This document shows, in pieces, positions 45,399-55,475 of a DNA stretch of 64,000 nt. The position numbers and the translations under genes are program-made. Under the pieces are notes generated by a model, which was not told the origin of the DNA, ran no database searches, and saw nothing but the letters and a program-made list of their open reading frames with translations. Numbering within the stretch: position 1 is the stretch's first letter; each line of letters begins with the position of its first letter. The stretch is from Neisseriaceae bacterium (GTDB lineage Bacteria; Pseudomonadota; Gammaproteobacteria; Burkholderiales; UBA11063): the NCBI GenBank assembly GCA_947446595.1, contig CANFGS010000002.1, forward strand, positions 1 through 64,000, given 5' to 3'.

Positions 45399-45409
45399 CA
45401 AACCTCTTT

Positions 45410-46600
45410 TTATTTATTGGTAAAGTGTTCTGGTTTAAATAATATCCAAAATATTACTCCAGCTAGTATAATTGTGCTACTACCGACTAATATAGGCATG
45501 TTAAAGTTTATAACTGCAATATATCCCGATAAAACCGCTGGAATAGCTTGTGCAATTGCCATTATACTTGAATTAATTCCAAGAGATTCAGCGTGAATAT
45601 TTGCAGGTGTAATCCGAGTAACAATACTAGAACTAAAGGCAAAAGTCATGGCATTACAACTAGAGAGAAATGGTGGTATAAAATATAAAAATTCTGGGTG
45701 GTTTGCTGGAATAAAATGATAAATTAATAAACAAACTCCAGTACCAAACATACTAAAACGTAATATTTTAAAATCAGATACTCTTCCTGATAATCTTCTT
45801 ACTAGAATTCCTTGAGCAAGGAATATCATTATACCAATATATGCAAAATAGTTACCAATATGTCCTTGAGAAAAGCCATATTTGTTAGCCAATGTTATTG
45901 CAAAAAAAGTAGTAAAGAAGGTGAATCCCGCATTAAATAAAAACGTTGATGGCATAATGCTTTTTAAGCCAAATGTCGTAAAAGCTTTGGTTATGTTATT
46001 GAATGGACGAGTTATATTAATTCGTTTGGTTGATATAGTCTTAAGCGTTTCTGGTAGAAATTTTAAAACTGATAACATATTAAGAAAACTTAAAATAGCG
46101 GTAAAGTAAAACGGTGTTGCTGCATTAAACCAAGGTATAAGATTTTGATCAGATAGTTTACCACCGATAAATGGTCCTAAAATAAATCCTAGTCCAAACG
46201 CCATTCCAACTAGTCCAAAGTTTTTAGCTCTTGTTGTAGGTGTGCTAATATCGGCAATAACAGCTTGAGCTACTGAGATATTTCCACCGGTAATACCATC
46301 CAATATTCTTGAAATAAATAAAAGTGGAATGTTTTTAGTGAGAATAGCAATAGCAAATAATATATACGCAAATGAAGTGCCGCATAATGAAATAGCGAGT
46401 GTCTTTTTACGACCATAGCGATCAGCAATCTGCCCAAGTATTGGAGCAAATAAGAATTGAGCTAATGGAAATGATGCCCCAAGCCATCCAAGCATAATAA
46501 ATCCAGATGTTATATCCCAACTATCTGGGGTTAGTCTAAAAGGTGATGTAGGTAAAATTAACAGCGGAAATACTGGAATAAGTATCCCTACGCCAAGCAT
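45410..46600 (-). CDS. MFS transporter, DHA1 (TetA-like)
   Basis: A drug-exporter-type MFS protein (396 residues from ATG 46600). Motif A is GQIADRYGRKKTLAISL and motif C-like GFILGPFIGGKLSD follows. The ATG start cuts the first helix in half. In the same frame the codons back to 46660 encode [19 protein letters not shown], the missing half of helix 1, with no ATG, GTG or TTG among them; an ATT at 46660 lies 6 nt from AGGAG. The real protein is therefore probably 416 residues. It overlaps or abuts the trpS end and is co-transcribed with trpS. Confidence 0.85.
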   Translation of the reverse strand: MLGVGILIPVFPLLILPTSPFRLTPDSWDITSGFIMLGWLGASFPLAQFLFAPILGQIADRYGRKKTLAISLCGTSFAYILFAIAILTKNIPLLFISRILDGITGGNISVAQAVIADISTPTTRAKNFGLVGMAFGLGFILGPFIGGKLSDQNLIPWFNAATPFYFTAILSFLNMLSVLKFLPETLKTISTKRINITRPFNNITKAFTTFGLKSIMPSTFLFNAGFTFFTTFFAITLANKYGFSQGHIGNYFAYIGIMIFLAQGILVRRLSGRVSDFKILRFSMFGTGVCLLIYHFIPANHPEFLYFIPPFLSSCNAMTFAFSSSIVTRITPANIHAESLGINSSIMAIAQAIPAVLSGYIAVINFNMPILVGSSTIILAGVIFWILFKPEHFTNK

Positions 46601-46652
46601 ATCTATAAATATGGTTAGAAATACGGTCCATAAAATCTTTGGATTTGATTGA

Positions 46653-47648
46653 TTAGAAATAATTAACTCCTATTGCACGCCTTACTTCATTAAGTGTTGC
46701 ACTTGCAACATTTTTGGCTTTATCTGATCCAGACTTCAGGACTTCAAAAACCCCCTCTTTATTTTGTGACAGATACTCTCGTTGGGTTCTGATTGGGGAT
46801 AATACATTATCTAAAACTTCAAGAAGATGTTTTTTTAAAACCATATCACCTAATCCACCTTTGGTATAGTGTTCTTTTAGTTCTTTTACTTTATTTGTGT
46901 TAGTATCAAAAGCATCTAAGTAGGTAAAAACCATATTACCTTTTACTTGACCAGGATCTGATACTTTTAGATGATTGGGGTCTGTGTACATACTCATAAC
47001 TTTTTGCTTTAATATATCTACCGAATCAGATAAGTATATTCCATTATTTAGAGATTTACTCATTTTAGCTTTGCCATTCAAACCAGGTAGCCTCGTTGTA
47101 GTAGAGAGTAGAGCGTTAGTTTCAACTAAAACATTGCCGTATATGGAATTAAATTTACGAATAATTTCGTTAGTTTGCTCAATGACTGGTAATTGGTCCT
47201 CACCAACTGGTACAGTATCAGCCTTAAATGCAGTAATATCAGCAGCTTGACTAACTGGATACATTAAAAATCCTGCTGGGACATCAGCGCTAAAACCTTT
47301 TTGCTTCATTTCACTTTTTACCGTTGGATTTCTTTGAAGCCTTGCTAGTGTAACTAAGTTTAGGTAATACATGGTTAATTCAGCTAGTTCAGTTATTTTT
47401 GATTGTACGAAGATTGTTGTGAGTTTTGGATCTATCCCAACAGCTAGATAATCAAGAGCGACTTCAATAACATTGTTTCTAACTTTGTCAGGGTTTTCGG
47501 CATTATCAGTTAAGGCTTGCAGGTCTGCAATCATTACAAATTGAGAATAACTATGTTGTAACTTGACTCTATTTTGTAGTGAACCTACAAAATGTCCTAA
47601 ATGAAGAGCACCAGTTGGGCGATCCCCGGTCAAGATTATTTTACTCAT
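46653..47648 (-). CDS. trpS: Tryptophan--tRNA ligase
   Basis: A 331-residue class I synthetase that charges tRNA-Trp. The HIGH-type signature is [10 protein letters not shown] and the KMSKS loop is [25 protein letters not shown] and MYTDPNH are also typical. ATG 47648 is preferred to an upstream in-frame codon at 47690, because the family begins with [11 protein letters not shown] and GGAA lies just before it. A promoter lies upstream, facing the tsaE promoter. Confidence 0.96.
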   Translation of the reverse strand: MSKIILTGDRPTGALHLGHFVGSLQNRVKLQHSYSQFVMIADLQALTDNAENPDKVRNNVIEVALDYLAVGIDPKLTTIFVQSKITELAELTMYYLNLVTLARLQRNPTVKSEMKQKGFSADVPAGFLMYPVSQAADITAFKADTVPVGEDQLPVIEQTNEIIRKFNSIYGNVLVETNALLSTTTRLPGLNGKAKMSKSLNNGIYLSDSVDILKQKVMSMYTDPNHLKVSDPGQVKGNMVFTYLDAFDTNTNKVKELKEHYTKGGLGDMVLKKHLLEVLDNVLSPIRTQREYLSQNKEGVFEVLKSGSDKAKNVASATLNEVRRAIGVNYF

Positions 47649-47696
47649 AGTTATATTTCCAAGAAGTATTATTAAATATAGTGTTAGCATGATTTT

Positions 47697-47724
47697 ATCA
47701 TACTTGTAGATGTGCTACTACCAA
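47697..47724 (-). promoter_or_regulatory. trpS promoter
   Basis: Read leftward: TTGGTA, a 16-bp spacer, TATGAT, about 50 bases before the trpS ATG. Confidence 0.45.
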
Positions 47725-47731
47725 TTTTATA

Positions 47732-47740
47732 TGCTATAAT
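47732..47740 (+). promoter_or_regulatory. tsaE extended -10 promoter
   Basis: TGCTATAAT, 33 bases before the tsaE ATG, with a weak -35. Same box as before lapA, rpsF and rpsA. Confidence 0.55.
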
Positions 47741-47773
47741 ATATCTCGTATTATTTTTTATTAAAAAAGATTT

Positions 47774-48244
47774 ATGCAATACACTATTAAACTTCCCAAT
47801 CTACATGCAACTAAAGAATTTGCGAAGCTTATTTCACAATCAATTAACCCAAACTTTGTAATTACTTTAAAAGGTGATTTGGGTGCGGGAAAAACTACTT
47901 TAGTTAGAGAGGTTCTGTACCACCTTGGAGTTGTTGGAAGTGTCAAAAGTCCCACATATATTTTGGTAGAGCCATACATAGTTAATGATATTCAAATAAA
48001 CCATTTTGATTTATATAGATTTAATGATCCTGATGAATGGATTGAATCTGGTTTTGATGAGTATTTTTCTAGTAACTGTATTTGCTTTATAGAGTGGCCC
48101 GAGAAGGCAGATAGTTATCTACCTCAAGTTGATTGGAAACTTCAAATTACAGTGGACGATGAGACTAGGTCAATTGAAATTAACTCCCAAAGTGATAAAG
48201 GTAGAGAATGTCTGATGCAATTGACAAAAATCGCCGCTCGCTAA
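47774..48244 (+). CDS. tsaE: tRNA threonylcarbamoyladenosine biosynthesis ATPase TsaE
   Basis: A 156-residue P-loop protein (GDLGAGKTT; SPTYILVEPY; HFDLYR; FIEWPEKA), the ATPase that resets the TsaB-TsaD complex in t6A synthesis on tRNAs reading ANN codons. Its last 37 bases overlap the start of amiC, a pairing common in proteobacteria. Confidence 0.95.
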   Translation: MQYTIKLPNLHATKEFAKLISQSINPNFVITLKGDLGAGKTTLVREVLYHLGVVGSVKSPTYILVEPYIVNDIQINHFDLYRFNDPDEWIESGFDEYFSSNCICFIEWPEKADSYLPQVDWKLQITVDDETRSIEINSQSDKGRECLMQLTKIAAR

Positions 48245-49497
48245 TTCAATTAGGACTAGTTTGTGGTACTAGTTTTGTAATTAGACCAGCTCTAGCTTTT
48301 GCCGATGAGTTACTTGATTTAGTAGCACCTGAAATCAACAATGTGGTTGCGGTTCGTATTTGGCCATCACATATATATACTAGAATTACAATTGAAGCTG
48401 ATTATGATATACAATCAGCAGCAACAACAGGAGCCGATAGCTTAATAGTTGATTTAGCTAATTCGCACCTAAATACTATCTTACAAAGTATGCCAAAAAA
48501 AATCATTAACTCCGACCCGATAATCAAAGCAATAAGTGTCATTCAACAAGATACAACAACGGTTAGAATTAAAGTATCGTTAAAACAAGCAGTTAAAATC
48601 CAAATGAAAACTATTGCTCCAGTTGATTTAGCAGGGGTTAGCTATCAGTATCGCTATGTAATAGATATGTATCCTGATACAACAACTAGTCTTGATGATA
48701 AACTAAACGATGATATTTTGGCATTATTACAACTACAAAGTAACGGAACTGAGGATGTTCATGTAATAGCAAGTAGCCCTATAATACCTAAAACATATAA
48801 AAAGCAATCTGATAAAAAGTTATTGGTTATGTTGGACCCTGGGCATGGAGGTGAAGATCCGGGGGCGATTGGCCCAACAGGTATAAAAGAAAAAGATGTG
48901 GTACTTGATATTGGGTATAAGCTCTATAATATAATAAACAGTACTGATTATATGGAAGCTAAACTAACACGGACTCAAGATATTTTTATACCACTTGGTA
49001 CTCGAGTTGCTATTGCTAGAAAAGCAAAAGCTGATGTATTCATATCAATTCATGCTGATGCTTTTACTACTCCAAAGGCGAGAGGGGCTTCAGTATTTGT
49101 TTTATCTGACCATGGATCAAGTAGTGGTTTTGCTAAATGGCTTGCGAAAACCCAGAATGATTCTGATTTAATTGGGGGAATGTCTTTTAAAAGTAAAGAT
49201 AAAATCACTAGTAGCGTACTTTTGGATATGACAGAAACTATGACTAATAAAAAAAGTACTCAATTAGCATTAAATTTATTACCGAATTTAAGTAAAATTG
49301 GTAGATTACACAACCGCCAAGTTGAAAAAGCAGCTTTTGCAGTTTTAAAAGCACCTGATATTCCCTCAGTCCTTGTGGAGACTGCGTTTATATCGAATCC
49401 AGATGAAGAAAATCAACTTAAAAATTCTGATTTTAGGCAGAAAATAGCCGAAATGATTTTTGCTGGAATTAATAAATCTAAAAGTCATTTTTTATAG
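48208..49497 (+). CDS. amiC: N-acetylmuramoyl-L-alanine amidase AmiC-like
   Basis: A 429-residue periplasmic amidase that splits peptidoglycan between septating cells. A Tat-type signal (NRRSLIQLG, hydrophobic core, ALAFA) is followed by an AMIN domain (~40-150) that targets the septum and an Amidase_3 domain from ~205: LDPGHGGEDPGA, EKDVVLDI, SIHADAF and VETAFISNP supply the zinc ligands and catalytic glutamate. Overlaps tsaE by 37 bases. Confidence 0.93.
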   Translation: MSDAIDKNRRSLIQLGLVCGTSFVIRPALAFADELLDLVAPEINNVVAVRIWPSHIYTRITIEADYDIQSAATTGADSLIVDLANSHLNTILQSMPKKIINSDPIIKAISVIQQDTTTVRIKVSLKQAVKIQMKTIAPVDLAGVSYQYRYVIDMYPDTTTSLDDKLNDDILALLQLQSNGTEDVHVIASSPIIPKTYKKQSDKKLLVMLDPGHGGEDPGAIGPTGIKEKDVVLDIGYKLYNIINSTDYMEAKLTRTQDIFIPLGTRVAIARKAKADVFISIHADAFTTPKARGASVFVLSDHGSSSGFAKWLAKTQNDSDLIGGMSFKSKDKITSSVLLDMTETMTNKKSTQLALNLLPNLSKIGRLHNRQVEKAAFAVLKAPDIPSVLVETAFISNPDEENQLKNSDFRQKIAEMIFAGINKSKSHFL

Positions 49498-49561
49498 TAA
49501 TTATTTAGTTTAATACCCACCAAATTTTGGTTAAGTTACCTAATTATTAGACTTTTTTAAA

Positions 49562-49765
49562 TTACCCACAAAATCTGTGGATAACTTTGTGTGTAACTAG
49601 TATAAAGTTTGATTTAACCCCTTATATTATAAGAGATTTTAAATTTAATTGAAGTGGGTAAGTTCGCCGGCTATTTTTAAATGAAACAGTATGTTAGATA
49701 AAGTCAAGTTTTTTTATTTAAAAAATTAATTAAAAATAATGTTTATGGAAATAAAATGTGGATAA
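49562..49765. promoter_or_regulatory. Cluster of DnaA-box-like sites in AT-rich DNA
   Basis: In the 260 bases between amiC and xseA: TTACCCACA (49562-49570, one mismatch), TGTGGATAA (49576-49584, exact reverse of TTATCCACA), TGTGTGTAA (49588-49596, one mismatch) and TGTGGATAA again (49757-49765, across the xseA start). A very AT-rich run (about 49705-49745) lies between. No gene is visible here. Confidence 0.4.
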
Positions 49766-51005
49766 GTTCAGTAATTTAGAGCCTCATTTCGACCTTGAGA
49801 GCGATAGTATTAGCGTTAGCCAGCTAAATAAATTAGCGAAGACACTATTAGAAAATAATATGCCGGTATTTTGGGTTAAAGGTGAGGTGTCAGGTCTTAA
49901 AATTTATAATCATGCTTATTTTGATTTAAAAGATGAAAGCGGTAAAATTTCTTGTGTGATATTTGCCAGGACGCTAGCATTAGCTGATTTTAAAATTGAT
50001 AATGGACAGCAAATTGAGGTCAGGGGACGTGTTACCATCTATCAAGCTAATGGAAGCTATCAAATAAATGTAGAACGTATCAGGATGCTTGGAGTTGGCG
50101 ATTTATGGGAAGCTTATCAAAGATTAATTAATAAGCTCACTAGTGAAGGCTTATTTGATAAACGTTATAAAAAGCCTTTGCCGGTATTTCCGCAAACTAT
50201 TGGTTTGGTTACTTCCAAAGAAGGTGCGGTTATACGTGATGTAATTACCACTCTTAAAAGACGTATGCCAAATATTACTATTATTGTGTATCATACATTG
50301 GTACAAGGATCTGAAGCTGGTATGCAAATTGCTAAAAGTATCAGAACAGCTAATGTTAGAAATGAAGTAGATGTTTTGATAGTATGCCGTGGAGGAGGGA
50401 GTATTAATGACTTATGGGCATTTAATGAAGAGGTTGTAGCTCGTGAAGTATTTGCAAGTCATATTCCTTTAATTAGTGCGGTAGGGCATGAAACTGACAC
50501 AACAATTATTGATTTTGTATCTGATCTAAGAGCCCCAACTCCAACCGCTGCTGCTGAACTTGTTGCTAAAAGCCGAGACGAATGGAATACTAAAATACAT
50601 AAATTAAAATCTGAGCTCCAAGGAGTAATGGAGTACATAATTAATAATTATGTTCAACGGCTTGATTTGTATTATGCAAAGCTTAGAGCATTGAGTCCAC
50701 AAAATAGATTACGCGAGAGAAGTAGTTTAATTAAGTCGTTAAATGAACGTTTAACTACTAACTTTAAACAACTATTAAAAAATCGTCAAAATTCATTAAT
50801 TAATATAGAGCGGGAAATGGACTTATTAAATCCCCGTAATATTTTATCGCGTGGTTATGCAATTGTTAGAAACAAACGAGGTAATGTAGTATTTGGTAGT
50901 AAAGATGTAGCTCATAATGAGCGTATATCTGTCCTACTGCATGATGATGCTATTAGTGTGATAGTTGATAAAAAACATCAAAATAACCAAGAAGAGTTAA
51001 TTTAA
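49758..51005 (+). CDS. xseA: Exodeoxyribonuclease VII large subunit
   Basis: A 415-residue nuclease subunit that degrades single-stranded DNA with XseB. The N-terminal OB fold (VKGEVSGLKIYNHAYFDLKD, IEVRGRVTIYQANGSYQ) is followed by the catalytic region (TSKEGAVIRDV, RGGGSINDLWAFNEE, SAVGHETDTTI, DLRAPTPTAAAE) and a coiled C-terminus. It starts with GTG; the ATG two bases before is out of frame. Its stop abuts the stop of the convergent glycosyltransferase. Confidence 0.95.
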   Translation: MDKFSNLEPHFDLESDSISVSQLNKLAKTLLENNMPVFWVKGEVSGLKIYNHAYFDLKDESGKISCVIFARTLALADFKIDNGQQIEVRGRVTIYQANGSYQINVERIRMLGVGDLWEAYQRLINKLTSEGLFDKRYKKPLPVFPQTIGLVTSKEGAVIRDVITTLKRRMPNITIIVYHTLVQGSEAGMQIAKSIRTANVRNEVDVLIVCRGGGSINDLWAFNEEVVAREVFASHIPLISAVGHETDTTIIDFVSDLRAPTPTAAAELVAKSRDEWNTKIHKLKSELQGVMEYIINNYVQRLDLYYAKLRALSPQNRLRERSSLIKSLNERLTTNFKQLLKNRQNSLINIEREMDLLNPRNILSRGYAIVRNKRGNVVFGSKDVAHNERISVLLHDDAISVIVDKKHQNNQEELI

Positions 51006-52055
51006 TTATTTATATAAACTTATGAATTTCTGGATGTTATCTTTGAATACTGATTTTTGTCTAATTAAATTATAGTTAAAAGTTGAACTATAAGATAAGT
51101 TTTCAATTGGTAAATTTATCGCCTGAACTAGATCGCTACAAAGATTGTTCGGGTTTTGGTTGATAATTCCATTGATATTATTAATTATACATTCAAGATT
51201 TGCCGGTAGATTAGATACTATAGGATAACAGCCATATGCAAGTGCTTCTTGCAAACTCATAGATGTGGAATCTGAAATTGGTATAGATACAAAATACTTG
51301 GCTTTTTTATACCATTTAATTAGTTCTTCATGATCAAGCATTCCTGTAAATATAATCTGATTTTCATGTAGATCCAAGTTTTTTGCTAATTTTTTTAGAA
51401 TGCTAGTTTCACTTCCACTACCTGCAATCACTAATTTATAATCAGGATGCTGATTAATTAGTTTATCAAAAGCAAGTATTATTTTATCAATATTATACAG
51501 TGGCTTATGTAAGCGATTAGAGAAAATTATATTTTCTTTAACGCTTAAATCAGCAACATTAGCTGGAATGTTTTGAATTCCAAAATTAATAGTATGAAGT
51601 TGTTTGACGCTTGGGCATAATTCAAGAATTTTAGATGACATGTAAAGTGAACCAGATGTAACAATATCGCTATTTGCTAGATTAAATTTAACCATATTAG
51701 CAAATATATAGCTTTGTTTGGGTAGTAATAAAACATCTGATCCCCATGTGGTTAGGATGGTTTTGAAATTCTTACTTTTTATAGCTTTTAATGTATGATA
51801 AGCATAGCTATTAGCCTGATGTATATGTATGATACTACCTTCATAATTCGATATTATTTTGGCAATTTGAGAGCGAGCTCTAAGATTGTAAAGGCTAAAA
51901 TTAATTACATGTGCTACTATATTACTTGGTAGTTCTAAGCCATCCGTATTATTAGTAATAAATACTATATTATTTACAAAAGGACTAATACCAACTAAAT
52001 ACCTTAGGGTATGTACAGAATTTGCTCCGACTAATATAATCGCTTGGTTATTCAT
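51006..52055 (-). CDS. GT4-family glycosyltransferase
   Basis: A 349-residue GT-B enzyme. The C-terminal Rossmann domain has the donor-binding features FSNRLHKPLYNIDKIILAF, LVIAGSGSET, FTGMLDHEEL and the E-x7-E element in SLQEALAYGCYPIVSN. The acceptor is unknown; lipopolysaccharide or another surface glycan is the usual setting. The ribosome site is weak and a hairpin repeat lies just upstream, separating it from mfd. Confidence 0.8.
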   Translation of the reverse strand: MNNQAIILVGANSVHTLRYLVGISPFVNNIVFITNNTDGLELPSNIVAHVINFSLYNLRARSQIAKIISNYEGSIIHIHQANSYAYHTLKAIKSKNFKTILTTWGSDVLLLPKQSYIFANMVKFNLANSDIVTSGSLYMSSKILELCPSVKQLHTINFGIQNIPANVADLSVKENIIFSNRLHKPLYNIDKIILAFDKLINQHPDYKLVIAGSGSETSILKKLAKNLDLHENQIIFTGMLDHEELIKWYKKAKYFVSIPISDSTSMSLQEALAYGCYPIVSNLPANLECIINNINGIINQNPNNLCSDLVQAINLPIENLSYSSTFNYNLIRQKSVFKDNIQKFISLYK

Positions 52056-52083
52056 TTTTTACACTGCTTCGATGACATTTCCT

Positions 52084-52139
52084 TCGTCATCCCAAACATG
52101 AATATTTTGCTGTTTCGTAAAGAGTTTGGGATCCATTCC
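52084..52139. repeat. Dispersed hairpin repeat (CCCAAAC stem)
   Basis: CGTCATCCCAAAC, a ~28-base loop, GTTTGGGATCCATTCC. The arms pair; compared with the copy at 25327 one stem pair has changed from T-A to C-G on both sides. It lies between the 3' end of mfd and the 5' end of the glycosyltransferase gene and may end the mfd transcript. Confidence 0.65.
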
Positions 52140-52143
52140 CTAA

Positions 52144-55100
52144 TCATGATAATTCTTCTAAAATATAATGAGCGTTTTTAATCTTAGTAGTAATATTATC
52201 AGATTCCACACTCCAAATTAATTTATTTTTTCCATCAAATTTACAAGTATAAATTTTTTGTAATACACGTATAATGGTTTCAGGTTTTATTGGTGGATTA
52301 TCGATAAAATTAAGGATAATTTTTTTATCATAAATATCAAATTTCTGAATTCCAAGTGTAATAGCCCTAACTCGTAAATGGTGCGATTCAATTAGATGTT
52401 GTACTTCAACTGGAGGTAGTCCCCATTTATCAATTATATCTTGATATACCAAATCAACATTGTCACTATTATCAGCCTTAGCTAGACGTTTGTAAAAGAC
52501 TAATCTCTCATGAATATCAGGGCAGTATTCGTTAGGTATAATAGCTGTAGTGTTTAAATTTACCTCTGATGATATCTCTGGAAGTCCTCCAACTAGTTTT
52601 TTAGATTTTAATTTATTAATCGCTCGTTTTAACATTTCAGTATAAAGTGATAGCCCAACTTCTTTTATATCCCCTGATTGATTTTCACCTAATATTTCAC
52701 CAGCACCTCGAATTTCCAAGTCATGCATGGCTAAATTAAATCCAGAACCTAGTTCACTAGTCATTTTTATTGCATCTAGGCGTTTTTCAGCATCAGAAGT
52801 TACATTTTCTGGCACAATTAAATAACAATATGCCTGATGATGTGATCTACCGACGCGTCCACGTAGTTGGTGTAGTTGTGCTAGACCAAGCTTATCAGCT
52901 CTATAGATTATAATGGTATTAGCATTAGCAATATCAATTCCACTTTCAATGATAGTGGAACATAAAAGAACATGATAGCGTTGATGGATAAAATTTCGAA
53001 TTGATTGTTCTAATGTGGTTTCGTGCATTTGCCCATGGGCGATAGCTATTTCAATCTCAGGTGCTAGTTTGGTTAATCTTTCATGCATTTTATTTATATT
53101 AGCTACGTCATTAAATAGGAAATACACTTGCCCACCACGTTTTATCTCACGATAAATAGCTGTTTTAATAGTTTCATCTTCATCATTACAAACTAGAGTA
53201 TTAACTGCCAATCGTCTTTTAGGTGGTGTTGCAATTATTGAGAAATCACGTAAACCTTCCATTGCCATTGATAGACTGCGAGGTATTGGCGTTGCAGTCA
53301 TTGCTAGAAAATCAATATGAGAACGTAGTTGTTTTAGCTTCTCTTTTTGTTTCACTCCAAATCTATGCTCTTCATCTATTATCACTAAGCCAAGATTTGC
53401 AAATTTAATATCACTTTGAATAAGTCTATGAGTACCAATTACAATATCAATTTGACCGTTTTTTACAAGCTCTAATATTTCATTGATTTCACTTTTGGTC
53501 TTAAACCTTGATATTTCAGCAATTTTGATTGGAAAAGAAGCAAAGCGATTAACAAAATTTTGATAATGTTGTTCTGTTAGTAATGTTGTTGGGGCTAGCA
53601 TAGCTACTTGTTTGCCATTCATGGCACAAATAAATGCAGCTCTTATCGCTACTTCAGTCTTACCAAACCCAACATCACCACAAATTAGTCTATCCATAGG
53701 CTTAGATCTAGTCATATCACCAATTATATTATCAATAGAATTTAATTGATCAATAGTTGGTTCATACATAAAACTTGCTGCAAAATCTTTGTATTCTGGG
53801 GGTAGGGTAAACTTATAGCCTTGCTCCATTTCACGGCTTGCATATAGTTCAAGAAGCTCAGCTGCCATATCATTGATTTTCTTTTCAGCTTTTGCTTTTA
53901 TCTTACCCCAATGACTACTTCCTAGCTTATTAGGAGTAGTATCAACATTCTCCAAATGAGAATAGCGACTTATTAAATGTAAATTATTAACGGGGATAAA
54001 TAATTTCGACTCATCTTGGTATTCTAGTTCAAGCATTTCATATTCAATATCAGCAATTGTTTGACGCGTTAAGCCTAGATATTTACCAATTCCATGATTA
54101 ATATGTACTACAAAATCTCCAATTTTAACTTCAGCCAAATCTTGAATGATTGAGTCATTTTCAACTTGAGATGTTTGTGATTTACGCTTTCTGATTATAT
54201 GTTTGGTATCTTTATATAGTTCTTGTTCAGTTATAAAAGCTATATCTTCCCAGATAAAGCCATTATAAAGAGTATTATTTATCAAGTATATTTTTTTATT
54301 ATCTACTACTTCATCAAGATTTTTTATTACTTCAATATCAAAACCTTGTAATGTGTGACGCATTATTTCAACACGTCCAATGCTATCAAAAGCACAGATT
54401 ATTTTACCTTTATGTTTCTCTCGAAACTCTCTTAGTTTCATAAAAGGGTTTGTGGTACTAGTTGATACATCTGGTAATGTTTTTACCTTTTTATTTAATT
54501 CACCTTGTTCTTGAAATTCATATGCACTATATTCTTTAATCTTAATAAATATATTATCAGTCGTTAAAAATAAATCTACTGGTTTTAGACACGGGTATTG
54601 GTTAGTATATGTTAAATAGCGTTTTCCAACTTCTTGCCAGTTTAGATTACTTGCACTGACAAGATCTTGGTAATAAACAATCTCCCAAGTATTATCAATA
54701 TAATCAAATAATGTTGCTGTGGTACTAAAAAAAAGCGGTAGATAAAACTCGCTACCTGCTGGATATATACCATTTTTAAGTTCTTTTAGTATATAGCCAT
54801 CATTTGGGAAGGTAGCAAAAAAAATATCAATGAATTTATTAAGATTAGCTTTATCGGTTGGGTACTCGCGTGCGGGGATTAATTCAAAGTTTTCTATAGT
54901 CCTAATAAGTAGTTTACTCTTATAATCGATTAGCTTTAATGATTCTATTTCATCATCAAATAGTTCAATACGAATAATATGTTTACTGCCCATTGGCATA
55001 ATATCAATTACACCACCACGAATCGCAAATTCTCCAGTTTCAAATACTTGAGTTACATGATTATAATCACTATTTATTAATTGGCTACTTAATCTATCTA

Positions 55101-55467
55101 TTGATAGCTTATCGCCAACTTTTAATAGCATCACGCGACTATAAAGATATTCCTTCGGGCAAATCTTCTTTTGAATGGTACTAGATTGTACAATAACAAT
55201 ATCAAGAGATTGGTGACTTATCTCCCATAGTATACGAAGTCTTTGGGCAATAATGTCCTTTTGAGGTGAAATACGTTCATATGGCAAAACTTCAGTATCT
55301 GGAAATACTTTTATTGCCAAATCTGGGCTAAACATTAATAATTCATTACATAGGCGGTTTGCGCTATAGGCATCGTTAGTAATAACTAATAAAGGAGATT
55401 TATGGAGTTTAGATATTGCCAAGGCATCAGCACTTGGCAAATATCTATTAATTTTCTGTTTGCTCAA
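52144..55467 (-). CDS. mfd: Transcription-repair coupling factor Mfd
   Basis: A 1107-residue SF2 translocase that removes RNA polymerase stalled at DNA damage and recruits UvrA. Seen in order: UvrB-homology region (~1-300), the RNA polymerase-interaction domain (GDFVVHINHGIGKYLGL), the RecG-like motor (GDVGFGKTEVAIRAAF, DEEHRFGV, TATPIPRSL, RGRVGRSHHQAYCYL) and the C-terminal TRCF domain. It begins with TTG, 8 bases after the lon stop, without a strong ribosome site, so coupling with lon is likely. Slightly shorter than the E. coli protein. Confidence 0.95.
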   Translation of the reverse strand: MSKQKINRYLPSADALAISKLHKSPLLVITNDAYSANRLCNELLMFSPDLAIKVFPDTEVLPYERISPQKDIIAQRLRILWEISHQSLDIVIVQSSTIQKKICPKEYLYSRVMLLKVGDKLSIDRLSSQLINSDYNHVTQVFETGEFAIRGGVIDIMPMGSKHIIRIELFDDEIESLKLIDYKSKLLIRTIENFELIPAREYPTDKANLNKFIDIFFATFPNDGYILKELKNGIYPAGSEFYLPLFFSTTATLFDYIDNTWEIVYYQDLVSASNLNWQEVGKRYLTYTNQYPCLKPVDLFLTTDNIFIKIKEYSAYEFQEQGELNKKVKTLPDVSTSTTNPFMKLREFREKHKGKIICAFDSIGRVEIMRHTLQGFDIEVIKNLDEVVDNKKIYLINNTLYNGFIWEDIAFITEQELYKDTKHIIRKRKSQTSQVENDSIIQDLAEVKIGDFVVHINHGIGKYLGLTRQTIADIEYEMLELEYQDESKLFIPVNNLHLISRYSHLENVDTTPNKLGSSHWGKIKAKAEKKINDMAAELLELYASREMEQGYKFTLPPEYKDFAASFMYEPTIDQLNSIDNIIGDMTRSKPMDRLICGDVGFGKTEVAIRAAFICAMNGKQVAMLAPTTLLTEQHYQNFVNRFASFPIKIAEISRFKTKSEINEILELVKNGQIDIVIGTHRLIQSDIKFANLGLVIIDEEHRFGVKQKEKLKQLRSHIDFLAMTATPIPRSLSMAMEGLRDFSIIATPPKRRLAVNTLVCNDEDETIKTAIYREIKRGGQVYFLFNDVANINKMHERLTKLAPEIEIAIAHGQMHETTLEQSIRNFIHQRYHVLLCSTIIESGIDIANANTIIIYRADKLGLAQLHQLRGRVGRSHHQAYCYLIVPENVTSDAEKRLDAIKMTSELGSGFNLAMHDLEIRGAGEILGENQSGDIKEVGLSLYTEMLKRAINKLKSKKLVGGLPEISSEVNLNTTAIIPNEYCPDIHERLVFYKRLAKADNSDNVDLVYQDIIDKWGLPPVEVQHLIESHHLRVRAITLGIQKFDIYDKKIILNFIDNPPIKPETIIRVLQKIYTCKFDGKNKLIWSVESDNITTKIKNAHYILEELS

Positions 55468-55475
55468 CTTTAATA

